The notes under the pieces are model-generated. The model was not told where the DNA came from. It saw only the letters and a program-made list of their open reading frames with translations, and searched no databases. Position numbers and translations under genes: made by a program. Positions 1-8,451 of a DNA stretch of 64,000 nucleotides are shown here, one piece after another. Position 1 is the first letter of the stretch, and each line of letters begins with the position of its first letter. Source of the stretch: Rhizobium sp. 16-449-1b (lineage in GTDB: Bacteria; Pseudomonadota; Alphaproteobacteria; Rhizobiales; Rhizobiaceae); NCBI RefSeq assembly GCF_017741935.1, contig NZ_JAGHMH010000014.1, forward strand, positions 186,001 through 250,000, given 5' to 3'.

Positions 1-218
1 CTGGAGCCATCATCGCCGCTGGATCGGTCGTCGCCCGTGACGTTCCGCCCTATGCCGTCGTCGGCGGTAACCCGGCCAGGATCATCCGCATGCGAAACCC
101 TGCGACCGTCATCGATGAACTGCTTGAGATCGCCTGGTGGGACTGGCCTCTGGACAAGATCGAGGCGAACTTGGCTGCTCTTGAGAGAGGTGACCTCGCG
201 GCGCTGAAAATGGCATAA
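1..218 (+). CDS. CatB/Vat-type xenobiotic acyltransferase, C-terminal fragment
   Basis: The gene is cut by the window edge; the readable frame begins at base 3 and ends at TAA 216-218, giving about 71 residues. The visible part has the end of a left-handed beta-helix ([20 protein letters not shown]), then GGNPARIIR and the WWDWPLDKI stretch. That succession is typical of the hexapeptide-repeat O-acetyltransferases of the CatB/Vat (XAT) group, which move acetyl groups from acetyl-CoA to hydroxyls of small molecules. The acceptor cannot be told from the C-terminus; antibiotic and sugar acceptors are both known in the family. Confidence 0.8.
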   Translation, partial: GAIIAAGSVVARDVPPYAVVGGNPARIIRMRNPATVIDELLEIAWWDWPLDKIEANLAALERGDLAALKMA

Positions 219-257
219 CGCCGAACCTATTGAAATAAAACCGCAAAAATCTCTCGG

Positions 258-422
258 CGTCATCCTCGGCCTTGTGCCGAGGATCTAAGCACGCCTCCAC
301 GAGCTCGACGTAAGTGGACACCTGGCATCCCTTCCGCGATGCCGCACCCCCTCACCAAGTGTCCATTCACGTTGCATTCTGAGCGACGTGCTCAGATCCT
401 CGGGACGAGCCCGAGGATGACG
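258..422. repeat. Family A palindromic intergenic repeat, two inward-facing copies
   Basis: A hairpin-forming unit (cgtcatcctcgg, short loop, ccgaggatctaagcacg) starts at 258. A second diverged copy lies inverted and ends at 422 (gatcctcgggacgagcccgaggatgacg). The 219-489 gap holds nothing else. Related units occur at 5571-5606, 5667-5730 and, truncated, at 33751-33797. These resemble the mosaic palindromic elements known from Rhizobium intergenic regions; the family name is not assigned here. Confidence 0.8.
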
Positions 423-489
423 CCGCGTGTGGAGTTAATCTTTCCGTTTCAATGATTTACCGCTGGTGCTCGACTCGGCAGCAGGAAGC

Positions 490-1182
490 CTACTCGTCCA
501 GCAGATCCGGCCGCCGCTCGCGCGTCAGCGTCACCGCCTGCTCGCGCCGCCATTTCTCGATCGCGCCGTGATTGCCCGAAGTCAGCACAGCGGGGATCTC
601 GCGGCCTTCCCACTCCTGCGGACGTGTATAGTGCGGATGCTCCAGCAGCCCGCCCTCGAAGCTCTCGTGCAGGCCGGAGAGGTCGTTGCCCATGACGCCG
701 GGGAGGATGCGGACGATGGCGTCGAGCACGGTGAGTGCCGCCGGTTCGCCGCCTGACAGCACGTAGTCGCCGATCGACACTTCTTCCAGTTCTCGCGCGT
801 CGATGACCCGCTGGTCCACCCCCTCGAAACGGCCGCAGACGATGATGACGCCCTCGCCGGCTGCCAGTTCGCGCACGCGCTTCTGCGTCAGCGGCTTGCC
901 GCGCGGGCTCATCAGCAGGCGCGGGCGGGTGTCGTTTTCGGAGACCGTATCGATGGCGCGGGCGAGCACGTCGGGCTTCAGCACCATGCCGGCGCCGCCG
1001 CCTGCCGGCGTGTCGTCGACGGTGCGGTGCTTGTCGGTGGCGAAGTCGCGGATCTGCACGGGCTCAAGCGCCCACTGGCCGCGCTCCATCGCCTTGCCGG
1101 CCAGCGAATAGCCGAGATGGCCGGGAAACATCTCCGGGTAGAGTGTCAGGACAGTCGCCCGGAAGGCCATCTTATCGCTCAC
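490..1182 (-). CDS. trmD: tRNA (guanine-N1-)-methyltransferase TrmD
   Basis: TrmD methylates N1 of G37 next to the anticodon using S-adenosylmethionine and prevents +1 frameshifting. The 230-aa protein has the family N-terminus ([13 protein letters not shown]), the substrate-contacting segment [12 protein letters not shown], and the SAM-binding trefoil-knot motifs [11 protein letters not shown] and [14 protein letters not shown]. Its GTG start overlaps the rimM stop (GTGA), so the two are translationally coupled; an in-frame ATG at 1170 is the alternative start. rplS, which often follows trmD in bacteria, is absent here and lies about 30 kb away. Confidence 0.96.
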   Translation of the reverse strand: MSDKMAFRATVLTLYPEMFPGHLGYSLAGKAMERGQWALEPVQIRDFATDKHRTVDDTPAGGGAGMVLKPDVLARAIDTVSENDTRPRLLMSPRGKPLTQKRVRELAAGEGVIIVCGRFEGVDQRVIDARELEEVSIGDYVLSGGEPAALTVLDAIVRILPGVMGNDLSGLHESFEGGLLEHPHYTRPQEWEGREIPAVLTSGNHGAIEKWRREQAVTLTRERRPDLLDE

Positions 1183-1748
1183 TTCTTTTTCTTCGGCTCA
1201 TCAGGCGTAAACGACGGACCGTCGTCGTCGCTGTCGACGAGACCTGAGGCCAGCGGGTCGATGGTGATCTTGCCGGCTTCGAGGTCGATCTCCAGCACCG
1301 AGGCTTCCGAAAACGGGATCAGCACCGGGCGCTTGCCGGGGCCCTTGAGCTCCAGCAGGTCGCCGGCGCCGAAATCGAAGATGCCGGTGACGGTGCCGTA
1401 GCTGACGCCCTGGTCGTCGACGGCCTCGAGGCCTTCGAGATCGGCATAGAAGAACTCGTCTTCCTCGAGCTCGTCGTCGGGCAGGTTGTCGCGGTCGATA
1501 TAGAGTTCCAGACCGTTCAGCGCCTCGGCGGCGTTGCGATCGTTGACCCCCCGGAAACGCACGACGACGACATTCTTCATCTCGCGGATTTCAAGCACCT
1601 CGAAGGTGCGTCCGTCCATGCTGTGCAGGTGGCCGTAATCGCCGAGCGCGGTCGGATCGGCGCTGTAGGACTTGGCGCGCACTTCGCCGCGCAGCCCCTG
1701 CGCGCCACCGATCGTTGCCATCAGCACCGGATTTTCTAGCTTTGTCAT
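1179..1748 (-). CDS. rimM: 16S rRNA processing protein RimM
   Basis: RimM assists maturation of the 30S subunit head and binds ribosomal protein S19. The protein has the N-terminal RimM beta-barrel ([20 protein letters not shown]) and the PRC-barrel-like C-terminal half ([17 protein letters not shown] ... GDLLELKG ... RPVLIPF). It ends in an acidic, then KKKK, tail. I chose the ATG at 1748 because it sits just before the conserved barrel and has AGGGAC upstream; the frame stays open to 1835, but that extension is low-complexity and overlaps the rpsP terminator hairpin. Coupled to trmD downstream. Confidence 0.94.
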   Translation of the reverse strand: MTKLENPVLMATIGGAQGLRGEVRAKSYSADPTALGDYGHLHSMDGRTFEVLEIREMKNVVVVRFRGVNDRNAAEALNGLELYIDRDNLPDDELEEDEFFYADLEGLEAVDDQGVSYGTVTGIFDFGAGDLLELKGPGKRPVLIPFSEASVLEIDLEAGKITIDPLASGLVDSDDDGPSFTPDEPKKKK

Positions 1749-1811
1749 GGCGTCCCTAATGTCGAAGCCGGAGGTTTGGTTCGTCATAACCGAAGTGAAC
1801 GGGAATGGAAA

Positions 1812-1845
1812 CGAAAACGGGCGGCATGTCGCCATGCCGCCCGTT
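1812..1845 (-). terminator. Rho-independent terminator after rpsP
   Basis: A perfect 13-bp stem (1816-1828 with 1833-1845, loop TCGC) is followed on the minus strand by TTTTCGTTT. It lies between rpsP and rimM, so the abundant rpsP transcript is probably cut or reduced before the rimM-trmD pair. Confidence 0.85.
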
Positions 1846-1867
1846 CGATCAAGGCCGAAGCCCGGAA

Positions 1868-2236
1868 TTATTCCGCGGAAGCAGCAGCTTCTGCAGCGTC
1901 GGCAATCTTCTGAGCCTTTTCAGCTGCACGCTCCTGAGCGCGCTTGCCGGGCTTTGCCTTCTCCGGGTTGTTCTTGGCGTCGCGCTTTGCAAGGCCAGCT
2001 TCGCTCAGGAAGCGCAGAACGCGGTCGGTCGGCTGTGCGCCCTGTGCGATCCAGTGAGCGATGCGGTCGGCGTCGAGCTTGACGCGGGCATCGTTGTCCT
2101 TGGCGAGCATCGGGTTCCAGGAACCGAGGTTCTCGAGGAAGCGACCATCGCGCGGCGAACGGGCGTCAGCGAGAACGATGTGGTAGTACGGGCGCTTCTT
2201 GGAACCACCGCGTGCGAGACGAATTTTCAGTGCCAT
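1868..2236 (-). CDS. rpsP: 30S ribosomal protein S16
   Basis: S16 is a small 30S subunit protein needed for assembly. The N-terminus [20 protein letters not shown] and the block [16 protein letters not shown] are diagnostic. At 122 residues it is longer than the E. coli protein because of a basic then alanine/glutamate-rich tail from about residue 85 onward, a usual alphaproteobacterial extension. A gap of about 50 bp separates it from the chorismate mutase gene upstream, and a strong terminator follows it. Confidence 0.97.
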   Translation of the reverse strand: MALKIRLARGGSKKRPYYHIVLADARSPRDGRFLENLGSWNPMLAKDNDARVKLDADRIAHWIAQGAQPTDRVLRFLSEAGLAKRDAKNNPEKAKPGKRAQERAAEKAQKIADAAEAAASAE

Positions 2237-2287
2237 TTTCTTTACTCCTTGGATGTGTCTGAACCGCTTTTTCTTGAAGCGGCCTTG

Positions 2288-2608
2288 TTACTTTGCAGCA
2301 GCGCCGTTTTCGGCGTGATCCGCTGCGATCTGCTCATGATGCCGGATGACTTCCTTGATGACGAAGTTCAGGAACTTCTCGGCGAAATCCGGATCCAGAT
2401 TGGCATCCTTGGCCAGGTGGCGAAGGCGTTCGATCTGGTATTCCTCGCGCGCCGGGTCTGCCGGCGGCAACTTGTACTTGGCCTTGAGAACGCCGACCTC
2501 TTTGGTGCAGCGGAACCGTTCGGCCAGGATATGCACCAGCGCCGCGTCGATATTGTCGATCGACTGGCGATAGCTGGAGAGCTGGGCTTTGATCTCAGGA
2601 TCAGTCAT
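2288..2608 (-). CDS. Chorismate mutase, AroQ class
   Basis: This 106-aa all-helical protein fits the monofunctional AroQ fold that converts chorismate to prephenate for phenylalanine and tyrosine synthesis. Visible family features are SIDNIDAALVHILAERFRCT, the VGVLKAKYKLPPADPAREE segment with its catalytic Lys/Arg, and a C-terminal helix ending FVIKEVIRHHEQI. The ATG at 2608 was chosen because residues upstream of it in the open frame are only the ffh 3' region read in another phase. It lies 16 bp after the ffh stop and is probably cotranscribed with ffh and rpsP. Confidence 0.92.
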   Translation of the reverse strand: MTDPEIKAQLSSYRQSIDNIDAALVHILAERFRCTKEVGVLKAKYKLPPADPAREEYQIERLRHLAKDANLDPDFAEKFLNFVIKEVIRHHEQIAADHAENGAAAK

Positions 2609-2624
2609 AGTCTGGGCGACCCCT

Positions 2625-4202
2625 TCACTTCTTCTTTGGCAGGCCGGGAAGGCCAGGGAAACCACCGCCGAGGCCGGGCAACTTGGCGCCGCCGAGACCC
2701 GGTAAACCACCGCCGCCGAGGCCCGGCATGCCGCCGCCCGGCTTGCCGAGGCCAGCCGCTTCCGCCTGCTTCTGCAAGGCTTCGAGCTGCTTCGGATCGA
2801 TGTTGGAGAGATCGGGCATGCCGCCCATGCCGCCGCCAAGGCCACCGAGGCCCATCTTGCCGGCAAGGCCGCCCATCATCTGCTTCATCATGCCGCCTTT
2901 GCCCTTGCCGCCCATCATCTTCATCATGTCCGCCATCTGGCGGTGCATCTTTAGAAGCTTGTTGATGTCGGAGGCATCGGTGCCGGAGCCGGCGGCGATG
3001 CGCTTCTTGCGCGAATGCTTGAGCATATCAGGATTGGCGCGCTCGGCCTTGGTCATCGAGGAGATGATCGCGAGCTGGCGGCCGAACAGGCTGTCGTTGA
3101 GGCCAGCCGAGGCCATCTTGTCCTTCATGCCCGCCATGCCGGGCATCATGCTCATGATGCCGCCCATGCCGCCCATTTTCTGCATCTGGCGCAGCTGGTC
3201 GGCGAGGTCGTTCAGGTCGAACTTGCCCTTGGCCATCTTGGCGGCCATGGCAGCCGCCTTTTCGGCATCGATGTTTTCGGCGGCGCGCTCAACCAGCGAA
3301 ACGATGTCGCCCATGCCGAGAATGCGGTCGGCGATACGGCGCGGGTGGAACTCCTCGAGTTCGCCCATGCGCTCGCCGACACCGATGAGCTTGATCGGCT
3401 TGCCTGTCACCGCGCGCATCGAAAGCGCCGCACCGCCACGGCCGTCGCCGTCCATGCGGGTGAGCACGAGGCCGGTGATGCCGACGCGTTCGTCGAAGTT
3501 GCGCGCCAGGTTGACGGCGTCCTGACCGGTCAAGCTATCGGCGACCAGCAGGATTTCATGCGGGTTCGACTTCTTCTTGATGTCGGCCATTTCGACCATC
3601 AAGGGCTCGTCGATATGCGTACGACCGGCGGTGTCGAGGATGACGACGTCATGGCCGCCGAGCCTGGCTGCCTGTACGGCGCGCGCGGCGATATCGGTCG
3701 GCGACTGGCCTGCAATGACGGGCAGCGTGTCGACATTGGTCTGCACGCCGAGCTGACGCAGCTGCTCCTGGGCGGCCGGGCGTCGCGTATCGAGCGACGC
3801 CATCAGGACCTTCTTCTTCTCGCGGTCGGTAAGCCGCTTGGCAATCTTCGCAGATGTCGTCGTCTTGCCGGAGCCCTGCAGACCGACCATCATGATGACG
3901 ACGGGGGCAGCGGCATGCAGGTCGACACCCACGCCTTCGCCGCCGAGCATCTCGATCAGCTCGTCATGGACGATCTTGACGACCATCTGGCCGGGCTTGA
4001 TCGACTTCAGGATCTCGGCGCCGACGGCCTTTTCACGGACACGGTCGGTAAAGGCGCGCACCACGTCCAGCGCGACGTCGGCCTCCAGAAGCGCACGGCG
4101 AACCTCGCGCAGCGCAGCGGAAACATCGCTTTCCGAAAGCGCGCCACGGCCTGTCAGTCCATTCAGAATGGATCCAAGACGGTCCTGGAGGTTCTCAAAC
4201 AT
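2625..4202 (-). CDS. ffh: Signal recognition particle protein Ffh
   Basis: Ffh binds signal sequences and 4.5S RNA and delivers nascent membrane proteins to FtsY. The 525-aa protein has the helical N domain, the G domain with P-loop GLQGSGKTTT at 107-116, DTRRPAAQEQL, DTAGR and TRMDGDGRGG, and a methionine-rich M domain (MGGMGGIMSMMPGMAGM; KKRIAAGSGTDASDINKLL for RNA binding). The last 90 or so residues are Gly/Pro/Met-rich with GLGG and PGL repeats, a long tail for the family. The start is ATG 4202, with AAGGAAGAG a few bases upstream. Its receptor FtsY lies at 8452. Confidence 0.97.
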   Translation of the reverse strand: MFENLQDRLGSILNGLTGRGALSESDVSAALREVRRALLEADVALDVVRAFTDRVREKAVGAEILKSIKPGQMVVKIVHDELIEMLGGEGVGVDLHAAAPVVIMMVGLQGSGKTTTSAKIAKRLTDREKKKVLMASLDTRRPAAQEQLRQLGVQTNVDTLPVIAGQSPTDIAARAVQAARLGGHDVVILDTAGRTHIDEPLMVEMADIKKKSNPHEILLVADSLTGQDAVNLARNFDERVGITGLVLTRMDGDGRGGAALSMRAVTGKPIKLIGVGERMGELEEFHPRRIADRILGMGDIVSLVERAAENIDAEKAAAMAAKMAKGKFDLNDLADQLRQMQKMGGMGGIMSMMPGMAGMKDKMASAGLNDSLFGRQLAIISSMTKAERANPDMLKHSRKKRIAAGSGTDASDINKLLKMHRQMADMMKMMGGKGKGGMMKQMMGGLAGKMGLGGLGGGMGGMPDLSNIDPKQLEALQKQAEAAGLGKPGGGMPGLGGGGLPGLGGAKLPGLGGGFPGLPGLPKKK

Positions 4203-4519
4203 CGGCTCTTCCTTGTGATTTCCGGATAGGGAAACCTTGTGCTTTTCCTTGACGAAAACAAGACGCATAGCCAAAAAGCACCCGAGGGCGCATCGCGCTG
4301 TCGGGTGTGGACCTCCGGGATCGATTTATACCTTTGCGGGTCCCGGTCGGTGGCTCGAGTCTTGAAGCTCGTCGCAGATTGAGCGGCGGTAAACAGGAAA
4401 ACGGCCGGAGAGTCAAGGCAATCAGGGGAAATAAGCGGTTTTCGGCCTTTCAAAAGCCGGCGCAGCAACCCAAATGCAAAAGCCCGAACAGCATATCACG
4501 GCGACAAGGCTCCCACCGC
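4203..4519. other. Divergent promoter gap between ffh and the MBL hydrolase
   Basis: The 317 bp separate two diverging genes and must hold both promoters, but no convincing -35/-10 pair is visible. I looked for the SRP 4.5S RNA (GGAAGGAAGCAGCC-type apical loop) and did not find it. No coding signal is supported. Confidence 0.5.
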
Positions 4520-5527
4520 ATGGCAAACGCCAAACCCAAAAATCCCTACTATCAAGGCCCGGTCACCGACCATTTCGACGGCACCCGTTTCTTCAACCCC
4601 GGCGGCATCGCCCCTCTAGGCTTCCGCGCCATGCTGCGCTGGCAGTTCAATGGCGAACGGCAAAACTGGCAGAAACAGGTGCCGAGCCCCTTCCCGCAGG
4701 CGAGGCCCGAAGAGCGTATCGAGGGTGACGGCCTGAGGGTGACGATGGTCGGCCACGCCTCGATGCTGGTGCAGGTGGCGGGCCTCAACATCCTGACCGA
4801 CCCCGTCTGGTCCGACCGCGTCAGCCCCTTCTCATTTGCTGGCCCGAAGCGGGTGACTGCCCCCGGCATCCGTTTCGAGGACTTGCCCGAAGTCGACCTC
4901 GTGCTCGTTACGCACAATCACTACGACCATCTGGATGTCGCGACGCTGAAACGGCTGCAGGCGACCCACAGCCCCCGCTTCGTTACCCCGCTCGGCAACG
5001 ACACGATCATCCGCCGCGCCGCGCCCGATGCTCGTATCTCCACCATGGACTGGGGCGACCGCATCGCGATATCAGACGGCATCGCCATCGACGCCGAGCC
5101 TGCGCATCACTGGTCGGCGCGCGGCACTGGTGACCGCAGCATGGCGCTCTGGGCCTCTTTCGTGATCTCGACTCCATCGGGCAGGATCTACCACGTCGGC
5201 GACACCGGCTTTCACGACGGCATCAACTATCGCTCGGCCGGAGAGAAACACGGCCCCTTCCGCCTCGCCATCCTGCCCTTCGGCGCCTACGAGCCGCGCT
5301 GGTTCATGCAGGGCCAGCACCAGAACCCAGACGAAGCCGTCCGCGGCATGCAACTCGCCAACGCCGCCCATGTGGCCGGCCACCACTTCGCGACCTTTCA
5401 GCTGACCGACGAGGCGATGGACGCGCCGGTGCGGGCATTGGAGGCTGCGTTGCGGGAGCATGGGGTGGCAAGGGAGCGGTTCCGGCCGCTGCGGGCGGGC
5501 GAGGTGTTTGATGTGCCGCTGGGGTGA
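4520..5527 (+). CDS. Metallo-beta-lactamase-fold hydrolase (UlaG / NAPE-PLD-like)
   Basis: This is a 335-aa predicted cytosolic metal-dependent hydrolase. The metal-binding motif HNHYDHLD is clear, and further MBL elements are VGHASMLVQVAGLNILTDPVW (strand and Asp after it), PAHHWSARG, YHVGDTGF and the late HHFATF histidine. The architecture matches the bacterial relatives of N-acyl-phosphatidylethanolamine phospholipase D and UlaG, but the substrate is unknown. The ATG at 4520 was chosen because the conserved N-terminal block (NPYYQGPVTDHFDGTRFFNP) begins right after it. It stands alone; repeats follow. Confidence 0.88.
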   Translation: MANAKPKNPYYQGPVTDHFDGTRFFNPGGIAPLGFRAMLRWQFNGERQNWQKQVPSPFPQARPEERIEGDGLRVTMVGHASMLVQVAGLNILTDPVWSDRVSPFSFAGPKRVTAPGIRFEDLPEVDLVLVTHNHYDHLDVATLKRLQATHSPRFVTPLGNDTIIRRAAPDARISTMDWGDRIAISDGIAIDAEPAHHWSARGTGDRSMALWASFVISTPSGRIYHVGDTGFHDGINYRSAGEKHGPFRLAILPFGAYEPRWFMQGQHQNPDEAVRGMQLANAAHVAGHHFATFQLTDEAMDAPVRALEAALREHGVARERFRPLRAGEVFDVPLG

Positions 5528-5570
5528 TGGGAGGCGGTTTTCGCATCCATGACCGTTGAAGTCTGGGCTG

Positions 5571-5606
5571 CGTGCTTAGATCCTCGGGACAAGCCCGAGG
5601 ATGACG
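5571..5606 (-). repeat. Family A repeat unit (reverse orientation)
   Basis: cgtgcttagatcctcggg and its hairpin partner cccgaggatgacg match the unit at 258-422 in inverted orientation. Peptides such as DPRDKPEDD read through this unit are artefacts of the repeat. Confidence 0.8.
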
Positions 5607-5666
5607 TCGAGAATATATTTTATCTCTTCGTTTCAATAGGTTACGATCGACATTCACCCTCTCCAT

Positions 5667-5730
5667 CGTCATCCTCGGGCTCGTCCCGAGGATCTAAGCA
5701 CGGTCCCACTTGCTCGACGTGCGTGGACAC
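5667..5730 (+). repeat. Family A repeat unit (forward orientation)
   Basis: cgtcatcctcgggctcgtcc, gaggatctaagcacg, then ctcgacg and gtggacac, follow the same order as at 258-330. Together with 5571-5606 it forms an outward-facing pair, the opposite arrangement to the copy near trmD. Confidence 0.8.
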
Positions 5731-6253
5731 TTGGCACCACCACAACGCCACAAAACCCCGCGCAGAGCAAAGCTCGGCGACGGTAGCAGGCGGGACCCCA
5801 TAAAAACGGGAACGGGCAGGCGGCAGTGTATGGATGGTATGTGTGTCAGGAGTTTCCACCTGCCCGATTGCTCTAAGGTTTCCGGTTCGTCCGGGCCGAC
5901 AGGAGCGTCTCTCGGCCTTTCCTTGCCGGATGATCCCTCGGCCCTGACGGCCTTGGAACCACCCCTTCACAACCATCACCGAACGCCGGATGCCAACCTT
6001 GGCGTGACCGGTTCGCGAACCCGGCTCCCTGTCCGATGACGTCACCAGTGTGTGGCGATTGCGGACGATGGGGATAACGGGATGCGTCGAATTCGGCTAT
6101 CATGCTGATAATGTCGGGATGTTTCTTGTCCGACGTTCGAAATTTTCCCCGTCGCCACGGTGATGGAGCGAGCGGATGGGACGCGCACGCCGCCACTGGT
6201 AATTCCCGCGTATTTCCGCCATATACAGCCCAAACACACATGGACATGAGACA

Positions 6254-7165
6254 ATGAGCGCAACGGTCGAATTCGCGAGGATGAACGGGCTTGGCAACAA
6301 GATCCTGGTTGTCGACATGCGCGGGCGCAAGGACAAGGTCACACCCGAGGCCGCGATCGCGCTCAATGCGGATGCCGAGACCCAGTTCGACCAGATCATG
6401 GCGATCCATGATCCGAAGGCAGAGGGCACCGATGCCTGGATCGATATCCTGAACTGCGACGGCACCAAGGCGCAGGCCTGCGGCAACGGCACGCGCTGCG
6501 TGGTGCAGGCGCTGTCGGCCGAGACCGGCCAGAAGGTCTTCACTTTCCAGACCGTCGCCGGCATCCTGAACGCCGCCGAGCACGAGGATGGAACGATCTC
6601 GGTCGACATGGGCCGACCGGTGTTTCAGTGGGACAAGATCCCGCTTTCGGAAGAGTTCTTCGATACCAGCCGTATCGAGCTGCAGATCGGACCGATCGAC
6701 AATCCGGTGCTGCATTCGCCATCGGCCATGTCGATCGGCAATCCGCATGCGATCTTCTGGGTCGACAGGGATCCGATGAGCTTCGATCTGGAGCGCTTCG
6801 GACCGCTGCTCGAAAATCACCCGATGTTTCCCGAGAAGGCCAATATCACGCTGGCGCAGGTCACCTCCGACGCAAGCCTGCGCACCCGCACCTGGGAGCG
6901 TGGCGCCGGCCTGACGCTCGCCTGCGGGTCGGCCGCCTGCGCGGCCGGCGTTTCCGCCGCGCGCACCGGCCGCACCGGCCGCAAGGTCACGATCGACGTC
7001 GCAACCGCGCCAAGCCGGCAGCCGCTCACCATCGAGTGGCGTGAGGACGACCATGTCGTCATGACTGGCCCTGCCGAATGGGAATGGTCCGGCACCGTCG
7101 ATCCCGTGACCGGCGCTTGGCAGCGCGATGAGGCGGTCGAGGCTCCGGGGGCGGAAGCCAAGTGA
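6254..7165 (+). CDS. dapF: Diaminopimelate epimerase
   Basis: DapF interconverts LL- and meso-diaminopimelate for lysine and peptidoglycan synthesis. The 303-aa protein carries both catalytic cysteines in their motifs: C76 in ACGNGTRC and C224 in ACGSAACA. The substrate-binding segments ARMNGLGN at the N-terminus and [10 protein letters not shown] near 161-170 are also present. Its TGA stop overlaps the GTG start of mtaB, making it the first gene of the plus-strand run to DUF2585. Starts with ATG 6254, GAG a few bases upstream. Confidence 0.97.
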   Translation: MSATVEFARMNGLGNKILVVDMRGRKDKVTPEAAIALNADAETQFDQIMAIHDPKAEGTDAWIDILNCDGTKAQACGNGTRCVVQALSAETGQKVFTFQTVAGILNAAEHEDGTISVDMGRPVFQWDKIPLSEEFFDTSRIELQIGPIDNPVLHSPSAMSIGNPHAIFWVDRDPMSFDLERFGPLLENHPMFPEKANITLAQVTSDASLRTRTWERGAGLTLACGSAACAAGVSAARTGRTGRKVTIDVATAPSRQPLTIEWREDDHVVMTGPAEWEWSGTVDPVTGAWQRDEAVEAPGAEAK

Positions 7166-8436
7166 GCGGGGTCGAGGTCATCACCTTCGGCTGTCGTCTG
7201 AATACCTACGAATCCGAAGTGATGCGGGCCGAGGCCGAGAAGGCCGGGCTGAACAACGCCATTCTGGTCAATACCTGCGCCGTGACCGGCGAGGCCGTGC
7301 GCCAGGCGCGCCAGGCGATCCGCCGCGCGCGTCGCGACAATCCGCATGCCCGTATCATCGTCACCGGCTGCGCCGCGCAGACCGAGAAACACACCTTCGC
7401 CGAGATGGCCGAGGTCGACGCTGTGCTCGGCAACGAAGAGAAGCTCAAGAGCGCCAACTATCGCGCGCTGCCGGATTTCGGCGTCTCGGCGGAAGAGAAG
7501 CTGCGCGTCAACGATATCATGAGCGTCAAGGCGACCGCGCCGCAGATGGTCAAGCACATCGACGGGCACGTGCGCGCCTTCATCCAGGTGCAGAACGGCT
7601 GCGATCATCGCTGCACCTTCTGCATCATCCCCTATGGCCGCGGCAATTCGCGCTCGGTGCCGATGGGATCGGTGGTCGATCAGGCGCGCAAGCTCACCGA
7701 AAGCGGTTATCGCGAGATCGTGCTGACCGGCGTCGACGCCACCAGCTACGGCACCGACCTGCCGGGCGAACCGACGCTCGGGCTGCTGGCGAAGACGCTT
7801 CTGAAGCAGGTGCCGGATATCCGGCGTCTGCGTTTGTCGTCGATCGACAGCATCGAGGCGGACAGACATCTCCTCGATCTCATCGCCGACGAAGCGCGCT
7901 TCATGCCGCATCTGCACCTGTCGCTGCAGCATGGCGACGACATGATCCTGAAGCGGATGAAGCGGCGGCACTCCAGCGCCGATGCGCTTCATTTCGTGAA
8001 CGAGGTCAGAAGGCTGCGGCCGGAGATCTCGATCGGAGCCGACATGATCGCCGGTTTCCCGACCGAGACGGAAGAGATGTTCGGCAATGCCGTGAGGCTC
8101 GCCGAGGAAGCACAGATCGCGCATCTCCACGTCTTCCCCTACAGCCCGCGACCGGGAACGCCGGCGGCACGGATGCCGCAGCTCGACCGGGCGCTCGTCA
8201 AGGAGCGGGCCGCACGGCTGCGCGCCACTGGACATATGCTGCATCAGTCCCATCTCGATCGCATGGTCGGCACGCGGCAATGGCTGCTGGTGGAAAACAA
8301 CGGACTGGCGCATACGGAAAACTTCACGCTTGTCGCAGCGCCGGGACTAAGCCCCCGCGCGCTGGTCGAGGTCGATATCATCGGCCACAACGGCAAGCAC
8401 CTCGACATGCAACTGACGGCCGCCTCCGCGGCCTGA
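7162..8436 (+). CDS. mtaB: tRNA threonylcarbamoyladenosine methylthiotransferase MtaB
   Basis: MtaB adds a methylthio group to t6A37 of tRNAs reading ANN codons (ms2t6A). The 424-aa radical-SAM enzyme has the N-terminal UPF0004 cluster cysteines (C11, C39, C70) and the radical-SAM cluster C147-C151-C154 in [10 protein letters not shown], followed by [27 protein letters not shown] and [13 protein letters not shown] are typical of the MTTase family; a TRAM-like tail ends the protein. The start is GTG 7162 overlapping the dapF stop. The KxxxT/E variant seen in MiaB is absent, favouring MtaB. Confidence 0.94.
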   Translation: MSGVEVITFGCRLNTYESEVMRAEAEKAGLNNAILVNTCAVTGEAVRQARQAIRRARRDNPHARIIVTGCAAQTEKHTFAEMAEVDAVLGNEEKLKSANYRALPDFGVSAEEKLRVNDIMSVKATAPQMVKHIDGHVRAFIQVQNGCDHRCTFCIIPYGRGNSRSVPMGSVVDQARKLTESGYREIVLTGVDATSYGTDLPGEPTLGLLAKTLLKQVPDIRRLRLSSIDSIEADRHLLDLIADEARFMPHLHLSLQHGDDMILKRMKRRHSSADALHFVNEVRRLRPEISIGADMIAGFPTETEEMFGNAVRLAEEAQIAHLHVFPYSPRPGTPAARMPQLDRALVKERAARLRATGHMLHQSHLDRMVGTRQWLLVENNGLAHTENFTLVAAPGLSPRALVEVDIIGHNGKHLDMQLTAASAA

Positions 8437-8451
8437 CCTGACGGAATTCTC

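Larger units (their letters stand above)
5528..6253. other. Repeat-bearing gap upstream of dapF
   Basis: This 726-bp gap holds two family A repeat units (listed separately) in its first 200 bases. In the rest, frames exist on both strands but show no recognisable protein, no good ribosome-binding site and no codon bias. The last 100 bases presumably carry the dapF promoter. Confidence 0.5.

Noticed and set aside
258-422. Short frames giving peptides like DPRHKAEDDAE in family A repeats
   Set aside because: The same peptide recurs wherever the repeat occurs, so it comes from the repeat rather than a gene.
1749-1835. Longer RimM start at 1835
   Set aside because: The extension is low-complexity and overlaps the terminator stem of rpsP; the ATG at 1748 directly precedes the conserved domain.
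4203-4519. Possible 4.5S SRP RNA gene beside ffh
   Set aside because: The conserved apical loop sequence and long hairpin are not present on either strand.
5873-7054. Long minus-strand open frame across the dapF region
   Set aside because: It is antisense to dapF, whose motifs are all intact, and shows no family resemblance.
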